Positions 15,356 to 23,686 of a DNA stretch of 64,000 bases are shown piece by piece. The notes beneath the pieces are model-generated. The model had not been told where the DNA came from. It ran no database searches and saw only the letters and a list, made by a program, of their open reading frames with translations. The stretch is from Candidatus Korarchaeum sp. (GTDB lineage: Archaea; Korarchaeota; Korarchaeia; Korarchaeales; Korarchaeaceae), in assembly GCA_038888615.1 (NCBI GenBank), contig JAWAID010000001.1, forward strand, positions 620,001 through 684,000, written 5' to 3'. The position numbers were made by a program, and so were the translations under genes. Positions within the stretch are counted from its first letter, which is position 1. Each line of letters opens with the position of its first letter.

Positions 15356-17111
15356 GCGAGTTAGCTAAGCTCCTGTAACGATCTAGAGCCCTCCTCACGT
15401 AATCCTCCTCTATCCTACCGTGAGGGGAGGGGGTCTCGAGGACCCTCCTCGGTAACCTTAGCTCACTCGGGTCGAATCCCATCTCCATCTTCAGCCTGAG
15501 CTTCTCCCGGTATATCTCCCTCCCGAGGTCCCTCAGCTCCTCCTCGCTCATCTCGATCCCGAGTGGCCTCAAGGCTCTCGATATCATCTCAGGTTTGTAG
15601 ACACCTCTAACGAACAGGCAGAGGACGAGCGAAGTTAGGACCTGCCTCCAGCACTCCTCCTCAACGAGCTCATCGACTAGCGCCTCCGGGTCAGGATAAG
15701 CCCTTCCTAGGTACTTCTGATCGAGGGAGTAGCCCGCGTTATCCAAATGGCTATGCCTGAGACCTATCAAGTAGCCTATGTGGGATGCTGGTCCCGTGTG
15801 ATAACCCGGCATCTCATTACCACCGAAGGTAAGCGCGTAATCAGAGCCACCGTATCTCTCAGCAGCTTTCTCAGTTCCTTGAGCTAGGAGTTTGTAAAAA
15901 TCGTTTGGTTGTTCCACTATGAGCTCCAGGATTCTAAGATAAGTCCTCCAATCCCCCCACTCAGGTTTGACCAGGGTCTCCCTCTCGCTCAACTCACCCC
16001 TCTCGAAGGCCTCAGTAACCCAAGCTAGCGCTACACCAGAGCTTATCGCGTCCAGCCCGAGGATATCTACCTGTTCTATGAGCTTCAGAACCCCTTCGAG
16101 CTCGCTGACCCCTAGCATACTGCCAAGAGCGTATATGGGCTCATAATCGTAACTTATGTGCCTTGTGACGTAGAAGTACCTCTCGCCCGGGTAGAGCTCC
16201 CTTATCGAGGCTATGTGGATGCAGGCTATAGGGCAATGGGCACAAGCTATCCTCCTAGCCAGGCTCTCCTGGGCAAACCTCTCCCCGCTTATGAGCTCAG
16301 CTCCCTCGAACCTAGCTGACCTCAGGTTCCTAGTAGGCAGACCCCCGATCTCGTTGAGCGGGATGACGTTCTCGGCCGTCCCTAGCTCATGGTACTTCCT
16401 GGTCGCTGGGCTCCTGAGGCATCCCTCGAAGGCCTGTTTATAAGCTTCCCTGTAACCCCTAACATCGGCAACGGGGATAGCCCTCTTCCCACCTAACACG
16501 AGGGCCTTGAGTCTCTTAGAGCCCCATACTGCCCCCAATCCAAGCCTACCGAAGTGCCTGTATGTCTCTAGGATGACTGAGGCGTACCTCACTAACCTCT
16601 CCCCGGCCCTACCTATCCTCATTATGCTCCTGAGACCGGGCCAAGGCTCCCTCTCCCTGAGGACCTTACCTATCGTGAGAGAGCTCCTCACACCCCAGAG
16701 GGCGCTAGCGTCCTTGAACTCCACCCTTCCATCGTGGACGGAGAGGTAGATAGGTGTGTCACTGGCCCCCCTTATCACCAGAGCCCCGAAACCGGACATC
16801 CTCAGGGATAGAGCTGCCCTACCTCCCGCGTGAGACTCCCCCAGGTTGCCTGTGAGCGGGGACTTGAACATAGCGACTAGCTTGGAGGCAGCAGGGTAAA
16901 CGGCGGTGAAGACGCCTATTGCCATAACTACTACGTTCTCAGGGGATAGGGGATCTGCCTTAGGGTCCAGCTCCTCCTTGAGTATCTGCACGGCCACACC
17001 AGTGCCCCCCAAGTACTTCGAGAAGAGGTCCTCCCTCCTCCTCACCCTGTACCTCCTGTTCGTGAGGTCCACGTAGAGCACTCTAGCCAACTGCTCATCA
17101 GCTAGGGGCAT
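15348..17111 (-). CDS. tungsten-type aldehyde ferredoxin oxidoreductase, large subunit
   Basis: This 587-residue AOR-family protein oxidises aldehydes to carboxylic acids at a tungsto-bispterin site and passes electrons to ferredoxin. The N-terminal pterin-binding part has FSKYLGGTGVAVQ and FKSPLTGNLGESHAGG. The cluster ligands read CAHCPIAC (about residue 295) with the distal cysteine in SLVLCLFVR near residue 505. ATG 17111 (TGATG overlap with the ferredoxin stop, AGGTG 5 nt upstream) is preferred over GTG 17114. Pairing with a four-cluster ferredoxin subunit matches WOR5 of Pyrococcus rather than the homodimeric AOR. The aldehyde is unknown; amino-acid-derived aldehydes would fit a peptide fermenter. 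Confidence 0.88.
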   Translation of the reverse strand: MPLADEQLARVLYVDLTNRRYRVRRREDLFSKYLGGTGVAVQILKEELDPKADPLSPENVVVMAIGVFTAVYPAASKLVAMFKSPLTGNLGESHAGGRAALSLRMSGFGALVIRGASDTPIYLSVHDGRVEFKDASALWGVRSSLTIGKVLREREPWPGLRSIMRIGRAGERLVRYASVILETYRHFGRLGLGAVWGSKRLKALVLGGKRAIPVADVRGYREAYKQAFEGCLRSPATRKYHELGTAENVIPLNEIGGLPTRNLRSARFEGAELISGERFAQESLARRIACAHCPIACIHIASIRELYPGERYFYVTRHISYDYEPIYALGSMLGVSELEGVLKLIEQVDILGLDAISSGVALAWVTEAFERGELSERETLVKPEWGDWRTYLRILELIVEQPNDFYKLLAQGTEKAAERYGGSDYALTFGGNEMPGYHTGPASHIGYLIGLRHSHLDNAGYSLDQKYLGRAYPDPEALVDELVEEECWRQVLTSLVLCLFVRGVYKPEMISRALRPLGIEMSEEELRDLGREIYREKLRLKMEMGFDPSELRLPRRVLETPSPHGRIEEDYVRRALDRYRSLANSLT

Positions 17112-17515
17112 CACATCACCTTAATGACACCGTAAGGGCAGAAGTCAACGCAGTATCCGCAGTGAGTACATATAATGGGTTTACCCTCGACCTCATCCCA
17201 GAAAACAGCCCCGAATGGGCAAGCTTGAACGCAGTATCCGCAGCCTATGCATAGCCTAGAGTCGAGCGTGACGCCGCCCCCTCCCCTGAGCTTGAGGGCT
17301 GACGTGGGGCATACCTTAACGCAAGAAGGGGCATCGCAAGCCCTACAGACCACTACTGTGAAACCCCTCTCGACACCCCCAACGCTCCTGATGCGTATGG
17401 CTGAGTAGTTAAGGCCCGAATCCCCAAATCTCCTGGAGCACGCGAACATGCAGGACATACAGCCCACGCAGAGATCGGGATCGATGACCTCCAACCTCCT
17501 CCTAGTCAAGGCCAT
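17111..17515 (-). CDS. 16-cysteine polyferredoxin, partner subunit of the AOR
   Basis: The 134-residue protein has 16 cysteines in four groups, enough for four [4Fe-4S] clusters: LCVGCMSCMFAC, VCRACDAPSCVKVCP, LCIGCGYCVQACP and ICTHCGYCVDFCP. This is the electron-transfer subunit seen with WOR5-type and related multi-subunit aldehyde oxidoreductases, where it wires the large subunit to external ferredoxin. It is transcribed first, from a TATA element at 17546-17554, with GGGAGGAG before the ATG. Confidence 0.9.
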   Translation of the reverse strand: MALTRRRLEVIDPDLCVGCMSCMFACSRRFGDSGLNYSAIRIRSVGGVERGFTVVVCRACDAPSCVKVCPTSALKLRGGGGVTLDSRLCIGCGYCVQACPFGAVFWDEVEGKPIICTHCGYCVDFCPYGVIKVM

Positions 17516-17545
17516 CGAACTGCTCCTCCCAATGACGGACTCCCC

Positions 17546-17554
17546 CTATATAAG
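17546..17554 (-). promoter_or_regulatory. TATA box for the ferredoxin/AOR operon
   Basis: Minus strand CTTATATAG lies 31-39 nt before the ATG at 17515. A GGGAGGAG ribosome site lies between. Confidence 0.55.
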
Positions 17555-17703
17555 CTTAAGGAAGTAGCTTACGTTGAGCTAATCTGATATTCTTTAAGGG
17601 ATGATCGGGCTTTGAGGAAACTCATGGACCTCGCTTATTACATCCGGACATCAAGTAATTTTAATGTGGCGTTCAGGTAACCTCGCCCCTGCAGGGGAAG
17701 TGT

Positions 17704-20343
17704 ATGCTCGCGAAGGCGGCCAGGGAATACGGTAAGGAGGAAGTGCTAGCTGTACTCCACCCGGCGGTAGCCGACTGGTTCGATTCCAACTTCACGGACC
17801 TAAGCCCCCCTCAGAGATTGGCGATAATTCCCATACATGAGGGGAAGAACGTCCTCATATCCAGTCCCACTGGAACTGGAAAGACCCTAACGGCCTTCCT
17901 CTCAATAATAAGCGAGCTCTTCAGGATGGGAGAAAGTGGGGAGCTCCAAGACTCCGTTTACGCTGTTTACGTCTCTCCCCTCAGGGCATTGAACAACGAT
18001 ATATACAGGAACCTCGAGGTCCCGCTTAAGGAGATAAGGGAGAGGGACCCGGAGCTCCCCGAGGTGAGGCACTCCGTCAGGACGGGGGATACTACGCCAG
18101 CTGAGAAGTCCAAGCAGTTGAGGAAGCCTCCTCACATACTAATAACAACGCCCGAGACACTATCCATAATACTCACAGCTCCTAAGTTTCGGGAGAAGCT
18201 GAGGACAGTTAGATGGGTCATAGTGGATGAGATACATAGCCTAGTCGAGAACAAAAGGGGAAGTCATCTCTCCATATCTCTAGAGAGGCTCAATCACTTG
18301 ACCGGAAGGGAGTTCGTGAGGATAGGGTTATCGGCTACCATAAACCCGTTGGAGGAGGTAGCGAAGTTCCTAGTAGGTTATAAGGACGGGAAGCCTAGGG
18401 AGTGCTTGATAGTGGAGACCAACTGGGCTAAAGCATTGGATCTGGCGATGCTCTCCCCCGTTGAGGACTTGGTCAACACGCCGAGCGATCTGGTCTCCTC
18501 GAGGATGTACGAGCTGATATCCAGACTGATAGAGGAGAACAGGACCACGCTCATATTCACTAACACCAGAAGCGGGACTGAGAGGGTGGTCTTCCAATTG
18601 AAGAAGATCCTGGAGAACTCAGTGGAGGGGATAGACGAGCAGATAGCGGCGCATCACAGCTCCCTCTCCAGGCAGGTGAGGGGGGATGTGGAGGGGAGGC
18701 TGAAGAGGGGTGAGCTGAGGGCAATAGTCAGCTCAACTAGCCTCGAGCTCGGAATAGATATAGGTTACATAGACCTGGTGGTGCAGATAGGGAGCCCTAA
18801 GTCCGTTACTAGGGCTCTGCAGAGGGTGGGGAGGGCTGGACACAGGCTGCATGAGGTCTCTAAGGGTAGGTTCATAGTCGTGGATAGGGACGATGCCGTT
18901 GAAGTGGCCGTCATGCTCAGGGAGGCCATGAGGGGAAGGCTGGATAGAGTGCACATCCCGATGAAGCCCTTGGATGTCCTAGCCCAGCACATAGTTGGAA
19001 TGGCTGTCGAGAGGAAGTGGAACGCCCTGGAGGCTTACGAGCTAGCGAGGTCAGCTTACCCCTTCAAGGACCTCAGTTGGGAGGAGTTCGAGTCGGTGCT
19101 CAAGTACCTGGCTGGGGACTACGTCCAACTCGAGAGCAGGAAGGTATACGGGAAGATATGGTACGACCCGTCAGAGGGGGCTTTTGGGAGGAGGGGGAAG
19201 TACGCTAGGGTGATTTACACAGCTAACGTAGGTACTATCCCAGATGAGGTCGATGCGAAGGTCTACACGATCGATGGTAGACTGGTGGGTAGCCTGGAGG
19301 AGGAGTTCCTGGAGAGGCTGCTGCCCGGTGATAGGTTCGTCTTAGGGGGCAGGGTATATGAGTTCGTATCCGCTAGGGGCCTGAAGGTCAAGGTCAGACC
19401 GGCTTACGATCAGAAGCCAACGGTACCATCTTGGTTCTCTGAGATGCTCCCTCTGAGCTATGAGCTAGCTTTAGAGATAGGGAAGTTCAGGGAGAGCTTC
19501 TTCAAAATGCTAGAGGATGGGAGGAAGAGGGAGGAACTCATTAGAATGATAATGGAGACTTGTAATGCTAATGAGAAGGCAGCAATAGCTGTTTACAACT
19601 ACCTGAGGCAGCAGTACCTCTATCTCAGGTCACTAGGCTTAAGGGCAACGGATATGCCTTCTCACCGCGTGGTGCTTATCGAGAGCTACGCGGATGACGC
19701 TGGCCGCACGCACCAGGTGACTCACGCGCTCTACGGTAGGAGGGTCAATGACGCTCTCTCCAGGGCTCTAGCTTACGTAGCTGGTATGAGGGTCAGGAGG
19801 AACCTGGGCATCTCGGTTAAGGACACGGGGTTCTCGGTGATATACCCCAGGGGAGTTGAGCCGTCAGCTACTCTCGAGGACCTGATCGATCACGATCTAA
19901 GGGAGCTCCTGAAGAGGGCTATCGAGAAGACCGAGCTCCTCAGGAGGAGGTTCAGACACGTCGCAGCTAGAGGACTGATGATCCTCAGGAACTACAAGGG
20001 GTATGAGATAAGCGTCAATAAGCAGCAGATAAGCGCTCAGAGCCTCCTCAGGGTGGTTAGCGAGATAGGTGACTTCCCACTCCTGAGGGAGGCTTACAGG
20101 GAGATAATGGAGGACTACATGGATATCGAGAGGGCTGAGGAAGTCGTTGATGGAATAAGGAAGGGTAAGATAAGGGTCATAGATGTAGGGAGGCTGGAGG
20201 TCCCGACTCCCTTCGCTCAGGGAATAATACTGGAGGGCTTAAGCGACCTCATATTCATGGAGGATAAGATGAGCGCTCTCAGGAGGTTCCAGATGGAGAT
20301 TGAAAAAATTTTAAAGATTAGAGTTGGGGAAGATTCATTCTAA
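17704..20343 (+). CDS. lhr: Lhr-type superfamily 2 DNA helicase
   Basis: The 879-residue protein is an archaeal Lhr (large helicase-related) enzyme, an ATP-dependent 3'-5' helicase of DNA repair. Motifs in order: SPTGTGKTLTAF (Walker A, about residue 60), VSPLRALNNDIYR, TTPETLSIIL, VDEIHSL (Walker B), LSATINP, TNTRSGTERV, SSTSLELGIDIG and LQRVGRAGHR. The C-terminal 450 residues are the winged-helix and beta-barrel Lhr core region, and the total length is normal. It converges on the small ferredoxin gene with 9 nt of overlap. Confidence 0.9.
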   Translation: MLAKAAREYGKEEVLAVLHPAVADWFDSNFTDLSPPQRLAIIPIHEGKNVLISSPTGTGKTLTAFLSIISELFRMGESGELQDSVYAVYVSPLRALNNDIYRNLEVPLKEIRERDPELPEVRHSVRTGDTTPAEKSKQLRKPPHILITTPETLSIILTAPKFREKLRTVRWVIVDEIHSLVENKRGSHLSISLERLNHLTGREFVRIGLSATINPLEEVAKFLVGYKDGKPRECLIVETNWAKALDLAMLSPVEDLVNTPSDLVSSRMYELISRLIEENRTTLIFTNTRSGTERVVFQLKKILENSVEGIDEQIAAHHSSLSRQVRGDVEGRLKRGELRAIVSSTSLELGIDIGYIDLVVQIGSPKSVTRALQRVGRAGHRLHEVSKGRFIVVDRDDAVEVAVMLREAMRGRLDRVHIPMKPLDVLAQHIVGMAVERKWNALEAYELARSAYPFKDLSWEEFESVLKYLAGDYVQLESRKVYGKIWYDPSEGAFGRRGKYARVIYTANVGTIPDEVDAKVYTIDGRLVGSLEEEFLERLLPGDRFVLGGRVYEFVSARGLKVKVRPAYDQKPTVPSWFSEMLPLSYELALEIGKFRESFFKMLEDGRKREELIRMIMETCNANEKAAIAVYNYLRQQYLYLRSLGLRATDMPSHRVVLIESYADDAGRTHQVTHALYGRRVNDALSRALAYVAGMRVRRNLGISVKDTGFSVIYPRGVEPSATLEDLIDHDLRELLKRAIEKTELLRRRFRHVAARGLMILRNYKGYEISVNKQQISAQSLLRVVSEIGDFPLLREAYREIMEDYMDIERAEEVVDGIRKGKIRVIDVGRLEVPTPFAQGIILEGLSDLIFMEDKMSALRRFQMEIEKILKIRVGEDSF

Positions 20344-20562
20344 GGTTATAGCATCAACCGGGCAGGAATTAGCAGCTGTCTCGACACATTCCCTAAGATC
20401 TTCCCTTATTTCTCCTAAAGAAATGCTCTCAGTAGTCTCTATCGATAACTCCGGTTTGATCCTGTTCCTCCCGTCCTCGAGGTAGAAGACCTCGGGGCAG
20501 AGAGCTGGGGCCACACCACAGCCTATGCAGAGCTTCCTATCCACCTTAACCCTGATCGGCAT
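20335..20562 (-). CDS. small monocluster ferredoxin, third ligand cysteine replaced
   Basis: The 75-residue protein follows the thermophilic monocluster ferredoxin plan: KLCIGCGVAPALCPEVF at the N-terminus, an acidic middle, and RECVETAANSCPVDAI at the end. Normal members read CxxCxxC...C for the cluster plus two further cysteines that may form a disulfide. Here the position of the third cluster cysteine is alanine (CIGCGVA). It could bind a [3Fe-4S] cluster or recruit the next cysteine. It probably serves as an electron carrier for oxidoreductases such as the AOR. Confidence 0.8.
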   Translation of the reverse strand: MPIRVKVDRKLCIGCGVAPALCPEVFYLEDGRNRIKPELSIETTESISLGEIREDLRECVETAANSCPVDAITLE

Positions 20563-20659
20563 ACCTCAAGCTAAAAGGTTAGCTTATAAACGAGAGCAGT
20601 GCCTTCAAAGAGCTAACTCATTACCATAAGGATTTAAACTAGCGGGGAAAGTCATCGGG

Positions 20660-22555
20660 ATGCATAGGATAATATGCCAGAGGGACTGCCCCGATGCCTG
20701 CTCCCTGATCGTGAATCGCGATGTCCTGAAAGGGGATCCAGATCACCCAATCACGAGGGGCTTCATCTGCCGGAAGGCGAGAAGCTTCCTGAGGTACTAC
20801 AGGAGCGATAGGAGAGTGCTCTACCCCCATGTCAAGGTGGGAGATGGCTACGAGAGGATCAGCTGGGACGAAGCCCTTGACTTGATTGCCGATGAGCTGA
20901 AGCGTGTCTTAAATTCTTACGGACCTGAGGAGGTTCTGGTATACGATTACGCTGGCAGCACGGGGTTGATCAGCAGGAGGTACCCCAAGAGGCTCTTCAA
21001 CGCCATAGGAGCCACCTCACTACACTACACGCTCTGCGATGAAGCTGGGGAGGAGGCGATCGAGCTCCATTACGGATCTAGTTACGGGGCCTTTCCGGAG
21101 GACATGAGGGAAGCATCTCTTCTCGTCATCTGGGGGGCAGACGTATCCTCCTCTAGCGTCCACGCTTACAGGATAGCTGCTGACCTGAGGGCAGCTGGCA
21201 GGGAGATCTGGGTGATAGATCCGAGGGTCACGAGGACAGCTGTGCTAGGGAGGCACTTGAGACCGAGGCCGGGCACGGACGGATTGCTTGCGGTCGGGAT
21301 ATCCTGGTACATCATCAATGAGTTCGGTGTTGACTCCGAATTCATAGGGGAGTTCACGAGGGGATTCGAGGAGTACGAGTCCCTCATCTCCAGCTACTCC
21401 CCCGAGTTCATCGAGGGCATTACCTCCGTAAGGAGGGATGACATGAGGGAGCTCGCTGAGAGCTACTCGAGACTGAAGCCGAGCGTCACTTACATAGGCA
21501 AGGGCCTCCAGAAGACTAAGTACGGGGCTGAGGCAGTGAGGCTGATCTCCCTGATCCCAGCGCTGGTGGGAGTCCATAGGGGGTTCTTCTACTCGAACTC
21601 CTGGAGGGACTTCGATGAGCACCTGGCAGCGCAGCATCTAGGCTCCGGTGGGAAGGTGAACATGGTGGATGTCCCTAGGCTCCTTGCAGAGGGGAGGTTC
21701 AGGTTCATCTACATCTACAACTCCAACCCAGCTGCGACGCTCCCCAACGCTAGGTTGTTCAGGGAGGGAATGAAGAGGGAAGATCTTTTCAAGGTAGTCC
21801 ACGAAGTAGTTTGGTCAGAGACGGCTAAACTTGCGGATGTCGTACTACCGGCTACGAGCATGTTCGAGCAGGATGATTTCGTGACCAGCTGGTGGCACCG
21901 CTACATCGGCTACAGTAAGGGGGCCCTCGAGCCACTCGGTGAGAGCAGGCCGAACTGGTGGGTAACTAGGGAGCTCTCCAGGAGGTTGGGGATGCCCGAA
22001 CTTGAGGAGGACCCCATAGAGGTCATGAGGACAGCTCTATCTAAGAGCAAAATGGTGAGGAGCTTCGAGGAACTCCTCATCAAGCCTTATGTTGAGCTCG
22101 TTTATCCCAGCAAGAACGTCTATCAAACACCATCAGGTAAGATAGAGTTCTACAGTGAGTTAGCCCTGGAGAGGGGTTACTCTCCCCTACCCCGTGTCGC
22201 TTGGGAGGAGGCTGAGGACGATTACCCCTACAGGCTACTGACTAGCGCGGTACCCTGGGCCACATCTTCCCAGGACTTATTGGAAAGCAAGGACTTCATA
22301 CACATGAACGAGGAGGACTGCATCGAGCTAGGTCTGAGGGACGGTAGTCCAGTGATCCTAGAATCGAGGAATGGGGGAAGGGTCACTGGAATCGTTAAAA
22401 TGGATCCAAGTGTCCCTAGGGGAACCCTATGGGCTAGAAGGAGCGCTTTGATGCTTGATGGGATCATAAATGACGTGATAACGGATGAGAAGCAGGTAAT
22501 AAATGGGGGTAACTGCATAAACTCGACTTTCGTGAGGCTGGTGAAGTTGGATTGA
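20660..22555 (+). CDS. molybdopterin oxidoreductase (anaerobic dehydrogenase, catalytic subunit)
   Basis: This 631-residue member of the DMSO-reductase superfamily starts with a [4Fe-4S] site, CQRDCPDAC, and a fourth cysteine in GFICRKA. The pterin-binding core includes VIWGADVSSSS, IWVIDPRVTRTA, RPGTDG and YNSNPAATLPN. The C-terminal domain includes VLPATSMFEQDDF and TPSGKIEFYSE. A cysteine in TLCDEAGEE (about residue 128) is where formate-dehydrogenase-like enzymes place the Mo/W ligand. No twin-arginine signal is present and no iron-sulfur or membrane partner is adjacent, so it is likely cytoplasmic and ferredoxin-linked. The substrate cannot be told. Confidence 0.85.
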   Translation: MHRIICQRDCPDACSLIVNRDVLKGDPDHPITRGFICRKARSFLRYYRSDRRVLYPHVKVGDGYERISWDEALDLIADELKRVLNSYGPEEVLVYDYAGSTGLISRRYPKRLFNAIGATSLHYTLCDEAGEEAIELHYGSSYGAFPEDMREASLLVIWGADVSSSSVHAYRIAADLRAAGREIWVIDPRVTRTAVLGRHLRPRPGTDGLLAVGISWYIINEFGVDSEFIGEFTRGFEEYESLISSYSPEFIEGITSVRRDDMRELAESYSRLKPSVTYIGKGLQKTKYGAEAVRLISLIPALVGVHRGFFYSNSWRDFDEHLAAQHLGSGGKVNMVDVPRLLAEGRFRFIYIYNSNPAATLPNARLFREGMKREDLFKVVHEVVWSETAKLADVVLPATSMFEQDDFVTSWWHRYIGYSKGALEPLGESRPNWWVTRELSRRLGMPELEEDPIEVMRTALSKSKMVRSFEELLIKPYVELVYPSKNVYQTPSGKIEFYSELALERGYSPLPRVAWEEAEDDYPYRLLTSAVPWATSSQDLLESKDFIHMNEEDCIELGLRDGSPVILESRNGGRVTGIVKMDPSVPRGTLWARRSALMLDGIINDVITDEKQVINGGNCINSTFVRLVKLD

Positions 22556-22588
22556 GTGGGAGAGGGGCTTCTGACCTCCACATAAAAC

Positions 22589-22596
22589 ATTTATAC
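22589..22596 (+). promoter_or_regulatory. TATA box for GGPP synthase gene
   Basis: ATTTATAC lies about 31-38 nt before the ATG at 22628, followed by a GAGGTG ribosome site 5 nt before the start. Confidence 0.5.
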
Positions 22597-22627
22597 GTCC
22601 CATCGAGGCCTCAAGCGAGGTGAACGG

Positions 22628-23686
22628 ATGGAAATAGAGAGGGAGCTTAAGGAGAGCAGGGAATGGCTCGACGCTCTGATAGAGCAGCACTTCCCCAAGG
22701 AAGTGGATGAGGGGTACTTAGGATGGTTGATGGGGAAGGCGTCGAGGGGCTACGATCCTCAGACGATACGGGGGACGATATTCGAACCTATGTGGGACCT
22801 CCTGGCTAGAGGGGGTAAGAGGTGGAGGCCCTGGCTCTTCCTAGTGATGGCGAAGAACCTAGGGGTAGATCTGGAGAGGTACAAGAACTTAGCGGTCATA
22901 ATAGAGTTACTTCACAACGGTTCACTCATAGCAGACGATATAGAGGACGGAGCTGAGATCAGGAGGGGAGACAAAGCTATTCACGTGAAGTACGGCTTGG
23001 ATGTAGCCGTCAACCTCTCCTCAGCGATGTACTTCCTACCTATGAAGCTGCTGATGGAGATGGACGTGAGCGATCCCGTATATAGGAGGCTGATGAACGC
23101 TTACCTGGAGGACATGATAAGGATACACCTGGGCCAAGCGACGGATATAGGATGGCACAGGGGGATGAGGGATCCTGAGACGATAACCGTTGAGCACTAC
23201 TTGGAGATGTGCGCTAATAAGACCGGCGTGCTCCCTAGGATGGCGGCCAGGTTCGCAGCGATATCTGCCGGGTTGAACGAGGATGACGAAAGGAAGCTCG
23301 GGAGGTTCGCTGAATCGATAGGAGTTGCCTTTCAGATTCAGGACGATATACTGAACATCACCAGCGCTGAGAGCTTAGGCAAGGAGTTCGGTGAGGACAT
23401 CAGGGAGGGTAAGGTCACCCTGATCGTCATCTACACGCTATCTAGAGCAGATGATAGGGATAGGAGGAGGCTCAAGGAGATTCTATCGATGCACACGAGT
23501 GATCCCGAGCTCATCAAGGAAGCAATATCGATAATGGAGAGGTACGGGGCAGTTGAGGATTCGAAGGAAGTCGCTAGGAGGATAGTACTCGATTCTTGGA
23601 GGGATGTTGAGGGACTCCTCCCTGACAACGTTTACAAAGAGAGGATAAGGGAGTTAGCGATGTTCTTAGTCGAGAGGAAGTTCTAA
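22628..23686 (+). CDS. idsA: polyprenyl (geranylgeranyl) diphosphate synthase
   Basis: This trans-isoprenyl diphosphate synthase condenses isopentenyl diphosphate with allylic diphosphates to make the C20 (possibly C25) chains of archaeal membrane lipids. GGKRWRPWL binds IPP. The first aspartate-rich motif is ADDIEDGAEIRRG, about residues 99-111, and the second is IQDDILN with asparagine in the last place. GAGGTG precedes the ATG. At 352 residues it is slightly longer than average. Chain length cannot be predicted safely. It converges on guaB with a 4-nt overlap. Confidence 0.88.
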   Translation: MEIERELKESREWLDALIEQHFPKEVDEGYLGWLMGKASRGYDPQTIRGTIFEPMWDLLARGGKRWRPWLFLVMAKNLGVDLERYKNLAVIIELLHNGSLIADDIEDGAEIRRGDKAIHVKYGLDVAVNLSSAMYFLPMKLLMEMDVSDPVYRRLMNAYLEDMIRIHLGQATDIGWHRGMRDPETITVEHYLEMCANKTGVLPRMAARFAAISAGLNEDDERKLGRFAESIGVAFQIQDDILNITSAESLGKEFGEDIREGKVTLIVIYTLSRADDRDRRRLKEILSMHTSDPELIKEAISIMERYGAVEDSKEVARRIVLDSWRDVEGLLPDNVYKERIRELAMFLVERKF

